This document shows, piece after piece, positions 27,901-35,318 of a stretch of 64,000 bases of DNA (position 1 is its first letter; every line of letters starts with the position of its first letter). Location: contig CP136066.1 of the NCBI GenBank assembly GCA_032622095.1, forward strand, positions 51,370,911 to 51,434,910, written 5' to 3'. The notes below the pieces were generated by a model. It was not told where the DNA came from and did not search any database. It was given only the letters and a program-made list of their open reading frames with translations. A program made the translations under genes and the position numbers. This DNA is from Siphonodentalium dalli. Taxonomy: Eukaryota > Mollusca > Scaphopoda > Gadilida > Siphonodentaliidae.

Positions 27901-30900
27901 GCCAATAAATATAGTTTCCATACATGTATTAGTCCATTGATATCCCCATAAAAGTGTTATCACGATATATAACAATAATGGTATACTGATATCTCTACAC
28001 GTAAGTGAATCGGTCGCCCACTTAACCGTTTACCCAACAAACCGGCCAAAACCGGCCAAATAAAGCTTCAACAGCCTAAAATATCTTCGGTCTGTCTCAA
28101 TAAAACCATACAAATATGGATATCATTGGAACCGGCTCCTTGACCACATTGTGTTAGCCCTGTGCCAATGCATTCTCTTATATATGCGAGTCGACCATAG
28201 GTCGCCTCGCATATATAAGAGAATGCATTGGCTTAAAAAAAATATTTTTTTTACCATTTTTTCTTACATTCTTTAACAATTTTATAATTTTTAATGTGTT
28301 AAGCCAATGCATTCTCTTATATATGCGAGGCGACCTATGGTCGACTCGCATATATAAGAGAATGCATTGGCACAGGGCCGTTCTGTTGGGTAAAGGGTTA
28401 ATGATTATTTAAAGTATTTTCCACAGCTATGAGGATACATATAGGTGTCGCTGAATCAATAATTATAACATGTCTTGTCCACAGCTATTGAGCTATGAGG
28501 ATACATATATGTGTCGCTGACTTAATGATTATAACATGTCTTGTCCACAGCTATGAAGGTACATATAAGTGTCGCTGACTTAATGATTATTATGTATTTT
28601 CCACAGCTATGAAGATACATATAAGTAGAGCTGCAATTGATAAACTTGACAGGACTGGGTTCTACTGCTACACGTCACGGGGCCGTACGGAAATATTCAA
28701 GGTAATATTTAGCACATCCAGCATAAACCATAAAATAATATAAAGTTATTATACAATGTTGTGTACATTATGTGTTTTTCTTGTAGGAGTCCAGGTTGTG
28801 ATGAAAAGTCATATTGGACGAGACACGCCAGTGTCGAGTCCAATATGACTTTTCACCACAACATGGATGAGTACAAGAAAAACTCATACTGTACACAACA
28901 TTGTATAATGACATTTGTATTATACATCTGTATGTTTATCCACATTTTGGGAATAAATGTTTTGTGGTTATTTTTGGTATAATTTTGTCGGCACTTAATT
29001 CTCTATAAAAGCCTGTATTTTGATCATCAGAAAGCATGATTTGGAAAAGTAAACACGGAAGTGAGAAACAAAACTCAACGCGGAAGTGAAACGTCTGCTA
29101 AAATCCATCAGTGTTGCGCGCGCAACACAATTTCACCGATTCATTTCGCAATAGAGTTAATTCGTGACGTCACGGAGTCCCCATAAAAAAGTGATATTGT
29201 ACAGTCGGAAATCCAATATGACTTTCGGGAGTCAAATATGACTTTTTCCAGGACTATCACATGGCGGCATTTGCCCAATCGGAAATGGTGTTAGTTAAGG
29301 GATGGATAATAATGCTTTATATACTAAATGGATTATCCCACACACAGTTATCGTCGATGACTGATAATAAAATGCAGGAGTCCTATTTATTGAAGGGAAA
29401 TGTTCAGATAATAAATTCATCAACAAAGGGATACCTAATCGTTAATCAGTATTTGGCAAAGGGTTAAGCGTATACTAGTTCTTATTCCCATCTTTCGAGT
29501 CATGGAGATAACACGAAACTCTTATTACGCGCGCCGCGTGTGTACTAATGTACAAATTCCTGTTTCGCCTGGGCGCTGCCATAGCGATGGGCGTTCTATT
29601 TATAGAATATTAATTATTGGGACACATTCAAAGTTGTAGTGCGACCCCGAGGCCGAGCTGTAGTGCGACCCCGAGGCCGAACCCGGTAAAAGTTGTAGCT
29701 GAGAATTTAAATTTCGTTTATTTGCGTGTACGTTATGTCAATAATGTTGATTTTTGGTTTGTGATAAGCTATGCCAATTACAAATAACAGAAATTAAAAA
29801 GATTTTATAATTACAATCATGGGTATATAATATATGACCTTGAGCGCATTACCATTTCTGACTATGGTGTTCTTGTAAACAGACTGATATAGAAAATATC
29901 GCTTCGCGTAGAACTCCGTGGTTTAACAATGAGCCTATCCGTAATGATATAAATTCGTTGCCCGTCGGTAGATTGCTAAGTATATTGCATGATATGATGG
30001 CCTTTTCCGTAGTCAAACTGATAAGAGAGGTGCTGTCGGTGCCTTTTTATATTGTGCGTACCCGACTGAACCGGCCGCAAGTTAAGGGTTAACAATGCCG
30101 TTTCCGCTCGAGATATCGACTTGGGGATTTAATTTCGATGCATACAGACCTATCATGCGCGATATCGTCCGAACCACCTCGATCGGACCCCTCGGGACGA
30201 TACGGTCGGGTTTTAATAGGACCGCTTTGTCGGATTAAACGACGTGTGGTCGTCGGTCGGTCATAAGCTGTTTAATCTCGTGTCTTTGTGTCGAAACAAA
30301 CCAATCGTTTTGAAAACCGAAGGAATGACTCTAAAATTGATGTGCTATCATCGATTAACTTCGCAATCAATCTCTACCAGAGCGCACCAGTCATGCTTCC
30401 TGTCTGACTCTGTAACCGGCTGGGTACGAGTCCGTGTTTCTATATTTAACATGGGATTTTCCAGCAAAAAATGGCGAAACCCGATCGCTCCAAAGTTAAA
30501 TTTTTCATGTGCTTTGAGAACAATTCCCACACTAAAACATAATGACAGAATGGAAAATCAGAGCGGTAGTTTTGTTGACGATTTTCGCAAGCTACTCGTC
30601 AAAATTGCAGCAAATTAGAACTCTTGTGTTTGACTTGCCGTTCGAGTTGTGACAATGTCGTACACGTGCGTTTATATTTTAGTGTTGACAAAATAATCGG
30701 AGAATCGAATCACACCGTTTCGAAATATAGTTCTTCGGTTTCAGCGGGACTTTTCAAACATAAGGTAAAAAATTAATACAAATTTTGTTCGATATTTTGT
30801 GTGCTTAGCAAGGGCATCATGTTGCTCTGTTCGCTTAGTATATATCTTAATATCGCGGAAGTCCACCAAATGTGGGTGAAATGTCGCCGGTCTTACCGAG

Positions 30901-33475
30901 TCAAGGGAGGTAAACCATGCATGGAGTTTGCTTCGCAATGTCAGAATATGAATCATCCGCGAAACGTTTATTGACAATACCGGCAGCCATGTTCTACGAC
31001 AATGCAGCACTTGTTTCGTTGTCAAGTACAAAACGGCATCATCGGATATTTCCGTGAGTTACTTCGAGAAATCTCGGTCTGAGCGGTAAACATTGCAATG
31101 AATCACGGCAATGTTTCATGGGAGGGAAATGAGTAATAACATACAATGGGGAATGAACAGTGTCTTTATATGAGGTATCACAATAATAAAGAGTAGTTTT
31201 GTGTGGAGTGGAGTTTCATGTTGTATAGGTACTGGTATACATGTATGCGGTAGCCCAGTGGTTAGATTGTCAGTCTTAAAATGGTGTTAACACACCAGAA
31301 TGAGTTCGCGCCCGCCGATTGACTATCGTCTCCGCAACAGTGGCTTGACGGATTAAGCGGCGCGTGCGCTGTTTCAAATATCGCACCAGGTTGTGACCTT
31401 TGGGCAATGTCACTTGTAATGGGTTAGCTTCGTCTTACGTAGACAAGAAATAAATAGGGACCCAGTTGTTGCCGCTCTAGTGAAGCGTCTGTAAAATGGC
31501 AGCAGGTACAAGACTCCGCATTACTCAAACCAACTGGGGTAACAAGAACACCATAATCAGAAATGGTAACGCCCTCAAGATCATATTAATAGCCATAAAT
31601 ATAAATTATAATATAAAATATATTGGTTACATGAATGCACCGCCTCAGAATTCCGTTAAAACAACTAATCCTTCAAATTATTACAAAAATACTACGGCTT
31701 ATTACTGCAGGTTTCTCATTCACCACACCAGAAAGCTACTAAATTCGGATCAAAAATCGGAGGCATTGTGCTCCCGCCAAGAGTGCATGGCCCAGCCATT
31801 GTTCATACCTAAACATCGAAAGCAATTAACGCGGTCATAATAGTTACATACTGAAATACACACCCCACGAAAACCCGAAATGTGTTGTCCTGCGAGAAAT
31901 CCCATCGCTATAGCTCAATTTGACACGGCCAGATTAGTCTTCCTACAATATCCTAAAACAATAAAGCTTATCAAATCAACAGCATGGTCAACAGAACTTT
32001 CACGAACTTGGACATCGACACTTTATAATCGCTCTACATAAGCATGGTCAAACCTATCATCGAATACTGTATCTCTGCATGGAGTCCACATCACAAATAT
32101 CAAAGCATTGTGTTAGAGAAATACAAAGAAAAGCAACGAAACTAGTTCGTCAAATCAAAACTCTATGCTACCGAGACCGAATGATAAGACTCAATCTGAT
32201 GTCTTTAAAATATCGAATATTTAGAGGAGATATAATCGAGGTATATACACTGTTGAATGGTCATTACAATATCAATGCCTGTGACCTATTAGAAAGACAG
32301 TCATCAGGAAGAACAAGCCCATAGGAAAATATTTCTTCACGCAGAGGGTGGTAAATAGCTGGAACTCTCTGCCAGACTTCGCTTTTGAGGCTCCAACATT
32401 CGGTCAATTCAAAATATAGTTACATAGACTCATTCTTTTATTATATAAAACTACGATTTCGACGACAAGTAATATGTTCAAGTGACTCACAAGTAAATAT
32501 CGAACGACGATACATATATTTGTAAACAAGCATTGCAAATAATGTTATTGGGACGAAAAGTCGCAAGACGTGTTCCGTATTATGATGATGATAATGATCG
32601 ATGATGATGATTATGATATTATTGATAGAACAAACCACTATTATGATGATCGTGTCGTTATTTGTTTAAAATACGTATCAATTGACATATACGCACCCGT
32701 TCCCTAATTAAAATCAACATATTTCGACAGTTTTATTGAATCTCCGCGAATTCGGGGAGCTCCACAAATAGTCCGCAAATAGCGACATACTGCGAATTGT
32801 CACAACCGGAAAAACCGATTATCTATTTATAAAATGCCCAGCGAACCACAGCTTTCTCAAATATGTAGAACAGTATACAACGGGGCGTTAATAATGTAAG
32901 CGCTTCGCGCTACACCCATGGAGTAAGCGCTATATACAAGCTATACATTATTATACTAGTTGATGTGTCAGAGTTCGTCTGGGCTATTTACGGATTTCTT
33001 TGTGATCGCCTCCGTCTGGGCAGAATACACAGCGTCTTGACTTGAAATAGAAAAGAAAAAAACTATTGTTCGATCGGTCGAGAAATATGCCCATATGAGC
33101 GTATATGAACGAGGTCAGGAACACGGTCGCACATGGAATTGGACCCGCCCATATTGTTCCCGGAATCAAAGTAGGCCTACAACCAAATTCGAGTCGGATC
33201 GGTCGAGCAGTTTTCGATTCTTTAACACATACATACATACACACATGAGTTCCAAAATATATTATAGATAATTTTGGGCTTCGAAATATTGTGTGGGCCT
33301 TTACCCCCCCCCCCTTGCATTAGAAGAACATATTTGAGACTTGTATTTGTTTTCACAGGGAGTCGAGCCGGAGGAAACATACTGGCTGGAGGGCAAGCAT
33401 GGTTACGAACCACGTGGACGCAAAGAAAGCTGGGAGTCAGGATTTGATTCCTCGTATTCCGATGAAGACGACTAA
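8926..33475 (+). CDS. NIT-GC1: NIT-domain receptor guanylate cyclase, whole gene (6 coding exons)
   Basis: Coding exons are 8926-9993, 12784-13148, 19509-19723, 24145-24243, 28607-28701 and 33359-33475. All introns are GT-AG, the phases fit, and the sum is 1959 nt (652 codons plus stop). The order is: basic Ser-rich cytosolic N-terminus (1-62), TM1 (about 65-88), extracellular NIT sensor (about 90-355), TM2 (about 364-386), HAMP-like stretch and coiled coil with the [14 protein letters not shown] signature (about 387-434), class III cyclase domain (about 445-630), acidic tail. By family it is a plasma-membrane enzyme making cGMP from GTP under control of the NIT sensor; NIT cyclases in an annelid have been reported to respond to nitric oxide. 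There is no kinase-homology domain, unlike peptide-receptor cyclases. Odd points are Leu572 replacing the transition-state Asn and tandem decoy acceptors before exon 5. Exon borders are inferred from reading frame and family alignment, not from transcripts. Confidence 0.9.
9994..11361 (+). other. NIT-GC1 intron 1, first part
   Basis: Noncoding. An open frame at 10562-10750 (62 codons) has no recognisable similarity and lies within the intron. I see no clear mobile element here. Confidence 0.5.
11362..11530 (+). pseudogene. Duplicated, broken 3' end of NIT-GC1 exon 1 plus intron start
   Basis: The stretch beginning AACTATATCGCAAAATGGTG repeats 9922-10070: the last about 70 nt of exon 1 and the first about 80 nt of intron 1. 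The copy lost one A in a run of five (a frameshift), has a 2-nt gap, and its donor AAGGTTTG has become AATGTTTG. It is therefore a non-functional partial exon duplication inside intron 1. The remaining similarity in the intronic part shows it was copied as DNA, not through mRNA. Confidence 0.8.
12784..13148 (+). CDS. NIT-GC1 exon 2: TM2, HAMP-like linker, coiled coil, start of cyclase domain
   Basis: The acceptor TTTTCAG lies at 12777-12783 and the exon opens in phase 0 with [12 protein letters not shown]2 is about residues 364-386. It is followed by a HAMP-like stretch and a charged helix leading to [14 protein letters not shown] (419-432), the signature preceding animal guanylate cyclase domains. 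YFSDIVGFT (450-458) carries the first metal-binding Asp, D453. The exon ends in phase 2 at CTATATTT|GTAAGT. Joined to exon 3 the register is NGLYFLFDEI, matching the family pattern LNDLYTLFD. Confidence 0.92.
13190..13470 (+). repeat. Repeat family D copy in NIT-GC1 intron 2
   Basis: Begins with AATCGACCTATAAAGTG, starting 42 bp after the exon 2 donor, and includes GGCGCGGGCGATAGCGAAAA and ATGAGTCGATAATGTGACTA. Confidence 0.65.
13657..14387. mobile_element. MITE with ~170-bp inverted arms, NIT-GC1 intron 2
   Basis: Left GTCGCACATCGGGG, TTCAGAGGGCGCCG and TAGGGTACCCTA blocks are mirrored on the right as CGATGTGCGACCGCC, CGGCGCCCTCTGAATTC and TAGGGTACCCTA. The outer CGGTGCTGGGGGTG is mirrored as CACC(C)nAGCACCG with a 12-13 nt C run. 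It has no coding capacity. Confidence 0.75.
14388..15843. other. NIT-GC1 intron 2 interior
   Basis: AT-rich sequence with short TAATTGCGCTTAA repeats at 14625-14730. No gene recognised. Confidence 0.5.
15844..16262 (+). mobile_element. MITE family C copy 1
   Basis: 419 bp with terminal inverted repeats ATATGTGACCTGTCATATCA and, at the right, GATATGGCGGGTCACATAT. The interior is unlike family B although the termini match it, so the two families probably use the same transposase. A second copy is at 19878-20256. Confidence 0.8.
16964..17266 (+). repeat. Repeat family D, full copy with internal foldback
   Basis: Contains ATTTCGTTTTATGGCGCG and a foldback in which ATAATCTGCTTAGAATCGCC is mirrored by GGCAATTCTAAGCAGATTAT. 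Other copies are at 42190-42500 and, inverted, 25655-25972; a fragment is at 16504-16560. Confidence 0.7.
17280..19305. other. NIT-GC1 intron 2, late part
   Basis: An open frame at 17279-17614 (111 codons) has no recognisable domain and I treat it as chance. A short inverted repeat at about 17895-17975 carries TAATAAGTTCAACAAATGCCG-like arms related to sequence near 36670. Confidence 0.4.
19310..19440. mobile_element. Short foldback MITE just before NIT-GC1 exon 3
   Basis: ATTAATCGACTCC on the left is mirrored by GGAGTCGATTAATTAGGGCA on the right. The longer relative is at 59845-60029. The right end is about 70 bp from the exon 3 acceptor. Confidence 0.6.
19509..19723 (+). CDS. NIT-GC1 exon 3: cyclase core with guanine-specifying Glu and second metal Asp
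   Basis: The acceptor TCTCCCAG ends at 19508. [13 protein letters not shown] holds E493, which contacts guanine, and D497, the second metal ligand; both are conserved. The exon continues to RIGIHSG and ends in phase 1 at CTCAG|GTAAGTG. The next exon continues SVVAGVVG exactly as in family members. Confidence 0.92.
19878..20256 (-). mobile_element. MITE family C copy 2, truncated
   Basis: Inverted relative to the copy at 15844. It has the ATATGTGACCTGCCATATCA terminus and the interior through GCAGCACGTACTT but lacks the other terminus. Confidence 0.75.
20257..21282. other. NIT-GC1 intron 3 sequence
   Basis: No gene or repeat recognised. Confidence 0.4.
21283..22690 (-). pseudogene. 5'-truncated LINE (CR1/L2/Jockey type) reverse transcriptase remnant
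   Basis: An open frame on the minus strand (22672-21848, 274 codons) matches the palm and thumb of a non-LTR reverse transcriptase: [17 protein letters not shown], then FHFYAD, then [16 protein letters not shown]. The catalytic YADD has become YADI and the GVPQGS motif reads GVPQES, so it is inactive. A 3' UTR of about 560 bp ends in an ATT-type microsatellite near 21283-21300, typical of these LINEs. The 5' end is missing. Confidence 0.85.
22917..23313. mobile_element. MITE family A copy 2, complete
   Basis: Termini TTAACCCTTTACCCAACAGA and, inverted, TTGTTGGGTAAAGGGTTAA. Two palindromic cassettes (about 22947-23015 and 23093-23161) stand in opposite orientation around a spacer of about 77 bp that contains AAAATTGTTAAAGAATGTAA. 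No gene. Confidence 0.85.
23395..23478. repeat. Perfect-looking hairpin
   Basis: GGCGAGAGACG and GTAAGAAACTCGTGCG are mirrored by CGCACTCGTTTCTTAC and CGTCTCTCGCC around a short centre. Confidence 0.6.
23510..23890 (+). repeat. Dispersed repeat family G copy 1
   Basis: Shares CTTCGGGGTAAA, AAAAAGTCGACGAG, CCAAATTTCGTTGAACAA and TTTTTGGGCAATT blocks with 44345-44760. No gene recognised. Confidence 0.7.
24145..24243 (+). CDS. NIT-GC1 exon 4: cyclase core with guanine-specifying Cys and altered catalytic loop
   Basis: This 99-nt exon lies between ATACAG and GAAG|GTAATAT. It encodes [20 protein letters not shown] and then [13 protein letters not shown]565 (guanine specificity) and R576 (phosphate/transition-state Arg) are present. 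The family consensus FGDTVNTASRM reads [11 protein letters not shown] here: Asp to Ser569 and the transition-state Asn to Leu572. The reading frame is intact, so these are substitutions rather than an exon mis-call. The effect is either weak catalysis or dependence on a partner subunit. Confidence 0.92.
24310..24690. repeat. GCGATATT-rich foldback beside NIT-GC1 exon 4
   Basis: Multiple AATATTGCGATATTAAGCGC units in both orientations, starting about 66 bp after the exon 4 donor. Confidence 0.6.
24985..25495. mobile_element. MITE with inverted arms, NIT-GC1 intron 4
   Basis: TTAAAGATGGATTATCTCTT at the left is mirrored by AAGAGATAATCCACCTTTAA at the right. Further in, CCCCTGTCCGGAAAGGCTTC is mirrored by GAAGCATTTCCGGACAGGAG. 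A related fragment is at 36110-36180. Confidence 0.75.
25655..25972 (-). repeat. Repeat family D, inverted copy
   Basis: Carries GGCCCGCGCCATAAAGCGAA and the foldback core seen in the copy at 16964. Confidence 0.65.
26232..26690. repeat. 23-25 bp minisatellite, about 19 copies
   Basis: The unit is ATAATTATGGTTTAACATAT plus TTGAT. Two length forms (with or without TA) alternate. The last few units drift to TTTTATATAATTATGG. It lies in NIT-GC1 intron 4. Confidence 0.95.
26726..26995. mobile_element. MITE family F copy 2
   Basis: Shares GGTGGTGGGTATGCTGTTAA and GAACAAATATGAATATTTCT with the copy at 5862. Termini AAAGATACGGGCGGCGTC and AACGCCGCACGTGCCTTTAA. Confidence 0.65.
27534..27853 (-). 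mobile_element. tRNA-derived SINE
   Basis: Read on the minus strand it starts at a C/G run. An A-box-like TGCTCAATCGGTTAGGGG is followed by a B-box-like GGGTTCAAATCC, then a body, and a 3' end GCGACAATAAACCCC followed by (AATC)n. An internal RNA polymerase III promoter and a simple-repeat tail are hallmarks of SINEs. It lies antisense in NIT-GC1 intron 4. The tail style resembles molluscan SINEs, which I note as a recollection only. Confidence 0.75.
28022..28401. mobile_element. MITE family A copy 3, 25 bp from the exon 5 decoy acceptors
   Basis: Termini TTAACCGTTTACCCAACA and TGTTGGGTAAAGGGTTAA. Two palindromic cassettes (about 28164-28232 and 28303-28371) in opposite orientation. Its interior is inverted relative to the copy at 22917. 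Confidence 0.85.
28413..28606 (+). repeat. Tandem decoy copies of the exon 5 splice acceptor
   Basis: Three copies of a 56-66 bp unit precede the true exon 5. Each has a pyrimidine-rich stretch, CCACAG, then CTATGARGRTACATATA. The CCACAG sites are at 28421, 28479 and 28545, with the true one at 28601. The second unit carries an extra CTATTGAG that creates another possible AG. Read from each decoy AG in the phase left by exon 4, the sequence gives AMRIHI/AMKVHIS-like residues and then an in-frame stop, for example TGA at 28489 for the first copy. Use of a decoy would truncate the cyclase domain. Confidence 0.85.
28607..28701 (+). CDS. NIT-GC1 exon 5: C-terminal part of cyclase domain
   Basis: The acceptor TTTTCCACAG ends at 28606. 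The frame reads [20 protein letters not shown] and then [12 protein letters not shown], matching the family pattern of a KIHIS block, a D..G.F block and RGE.E.KG. The exon ends in phase 0 at TTCAAG|GTAATA. Three near-copies of its intron-exon junction lie just upstream, but only this one continues past the KIHIS block into the rest of the domain. Confidence 0.9.
28743..28915. mobile_element. Hairpin MITE, NIT-GC1 intron 5
   Basis: TTATACAATGTTGTGTACA and CAGGTTGTGATGAAAAGTCA are mirrored by TGACTTTTCACCACAACATG and TGTACACAACATTGTATAA. The element is almost entirely stem. A half copy is at about 6905-6985. Confidence 0.75.
29000..31238. other. NIT-GC1 intron 5 interior
   Basis: Open frames at 29261-29467 and 30244-30618 show no domain I recognise. 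A short direct duplication of GTAGTGCGACCCCGAGGCCG lies at 29637-29690. Part of 30060-30240 is more GC-rich than its surroundings but I cannot assign it. Confidence 0.35.
31240..31500 (+). mobile_element. tRNA-derived SINE, second type
   Basis: A-box-like TAGCCCAGTGGTTAGATTG and B-box-like GAGTTCGCGCCCGCC are spaced as in a tRNA head. A body follows with AAGAAATAAATAGGGACCC near the 3' end. It is in the sense orientation within NIT-GC1 intron 5. Confidence 0.65.
31980..32419 (+). pseudogene. CR1-like LINE reverse transcriptase C-terminal remnant
   Basis: Broken frames give [17 protein letters not shown], then [12 protein letters not shown], then [20 protein letters not shown] and [15 protein letters not shown]. 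These are the C-terminal blocks typical of CR1-type reverse transcriptases. At least two frameshifts separate them. The stop is at 32417-32419. Confidence 0.8.
33359..33475 (+). CDS. NIT-GC1 exon 6: last cyclase strand and acidic C-terminus
   Basis: The acceptor TTTTCACAG ends at 33358. The exon encodes [20 protein letters not shown], continues through a short polar tail, and ends in DSSYSDEDD and TAA. ETYWLEG is the closing block of class III guanylate cyclase domains. The C-terminus after it is only about 27 residues and acidic. Confidence 0.92.
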   Translation, partial: GVEPEETYWLEGKHGYEPRGRKESWESGFDSSYSDEDD

Positions 33476-34127
33476 TATTTATAACACGTCAATCAGCCCT
33501 CGACACTGGAAGTTATCCAATGCGATCAGGACTATACGGGCTGTATCCTGGACACTGGAGACCACCGGGGGCAACAAGAAGCAGCGGAGATGGAAGAAGA
33601 CCCCGTCTAAGCACAGAAGAGACGAAGGTAAGATGGGATCCTGGCACATGAAGATCCATCTGAAGAAGTGTCACAGGGGGTGACTGATGTCACTAAGTCA
33701 CCACTGCGGCTCCTTACACAGCTAACATTACAACGGCACTGGTGGAGACATGATACCTGACCACCCGAGAAAAGACAACGGAACCACCGAGTCATTAACC
33801 ACACTCTGGAATTTCACCTTTCCGGATACTTCTGGAAAATCTTCAAAGAAATCGATATGTACCACTACCTCGCGTCTTTCACAGAAAGAGGTGTTTTGCA
33901 AGGGGATGATTGGAGGTCGCATTTCTGTAGATTGTTCCCGTACGGTGCATCTCAGTGTACAGCAAGACGAAACCCTAAACTTCCTATTCAATGTGAAGCC
34001 AGATGTTCACTCATCGTAGAGACTCTGTGAATTGTGCCGCAATGTACCCGATTACTATCCTATGTGCATCAAAATGGCGAACATTTTGGCAAATACCACG
34101 TACAATAACGATGCTACTTGTATGGAA

Positions 34128-34318
34128 TACTATTAGGGCCACTTCCTAATGGCGACAAAAAGTGCGCCATTAGTAACGTGCCGAAAGCGATAAAATGTGC
34201 GCCGTAATGGCACATTTTGTCGCTTTTGGCGTGTTACTAATGGCGCAATTTGTGTCGCTTTCGGCGCGCGCCGAAAGCGCCATTAGGAAGTGGCCCTAAT
34301 AGTATTCCATATACTTGT
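34128..34318. mobile_element. 190-bp hairpin element
   Basis: ATACTATTAGGGCCACTTCC is mirrored by GGAAGTGGCCCTAATAGTAT, with inner CGAAAGCG and GTGCGCC/GGCGCA repeats in both orientations. A near-complete stem-loop with no gene. Confidence 0.75.
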
Positions 34319-34827
34319 ATTCATTGTCATAATTCATTCGCTAAATTCTTACCCATGTTTGCATGTCAGATTTTGCACAGGTGACGAGGAATGCATTCTG
34401 GTATGCAATAATCGACAGACATGGAATAGAAACATTCGCGCTCCTCAGTAAAAACACATTTCTAGCGTATTTCTTGTGTGGGTGTATCCCACTACAGATC
34501 CATCTTCTCTGCAACGAGAATCTCTTAATAAATCGTTGCGTTCGATTCATTTGTTTCCTCTGCTCGCAATAGAAGGTATACACACAGCATATATATGAAC
34601 ACCTCTGAATGGCGATCAATTATATGGATACGATTTATTGTGGTTAAACATATCCTAGCCATTATGCATGTTGGCGTTGAATACCAAATGCGTCTGTTCA
34701 CTATATAGTTGCACTGAAATTTATCAAATTTGTTTTACGCGCTTAACTTCTGAGCTTTAACAAATTATATGTAAGATTATTTTGTTGTATATATTTGTAT
34801 TATATGTAATCTCCGTTGATATGGAGG

Positions 34828-34833
34828 AATAAA
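34828..34833 (+). promoter_or_regulatory. Candidate polyadenylation signal AATAAA
   Basis: AATAAA in GGAGGAATAAAGTATC, about 1.35 kb after the NIT-GC1 stop. Another site may be the real one. Confidence 0.3.
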
Positions 34834-34988
34834 GTATCTCTCTTTCCGGATACTTCTGGAAAATCATAAACACCAGCAAGTTCGGTAGCAGAGACATTGG
34901 CAGAATCGGGACGAGATATAACATGGGCAAAAGCTGCCCAGGAACTTTAATGTGATGTGAAACACCCCGGTAGGGTGATCAAATAGAA

Positions 34989-35318
34989 ATGGAGATTAAT
35001 CTTGCTCAAAGAAGTAATTTTTACAAATATTCATCCAAATTGACAAACACCACCAGTCTTATATATTTATTAAGCACAGTGACTCTCGATGGCGAAATCG
35101 TTTCCGTTAGCATATCGCAGATAGTTGCGTCCCGAAAAGAAAAGTCAATATTTACAATTGCGCTTAGTTCAGACGATGTTTTCTATGGGGTGGTAAGGTC
35201 GATTTGTTTGAAATTTTCGGCGATGTTACCAGATTGCTATATTCCTCCTGTTGGGATAGTGCCTGATTACCAATTTACAAGTTTCACGCGCCCGAATAAG
35301 TACATAATATATCTGTAA
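34989..35318 (+). CDS. Hypothetical ORF, 109 codons, with a degenerate paralogue at 48.5/49.2 kb
   Basis: I do not recognise it. The part encoding IFTIALSSDDVFYGVVRSIC onward is similar at DNA level to 48520-48580 joined to 49124-49260, where stops have accumulated and an LTR is inserted. It could be an old repeat rather than a gene. There is no start-site support beyond the ATG. Confidence 0.25.
   Translation: MEINLAQRSNFYKYSSKLTNTTSLIYLLSTVTLDGEIVSVSISQIVASRKEKSIFTIALSSDDVFYGVVRSICLKFSAMLPDCYIPPVGIVPDYQFTSFTRPNKYIIYL

Larger units (their letters stand above)
33476..34833 (+). other. Probable 3' UTR of NIT-GC1
   Basis: No recognised protein is encoded, although open frames exist at 33399-33683 and 33750-34019. 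The first AATAAA I find with a plausible setting is at 34828-34833. If it is used, the UTR would include the hairpin element at 34128-34318. The extent is inferred. Confidence 0.35.

Noticed and set aside
30244-30618. A 124-codon frame as an intronic gene
   Set aside because: No recognisable domain, no start or splice context, and it lies in an intron of NIT-GC1. Length alone is not enough.
33399-33683. An alternative frame over exon 6 continuing 94 codons
   Set aside because: The other frame gives the conserved ETYWLEG block and a natural stop. This frame has no family match.
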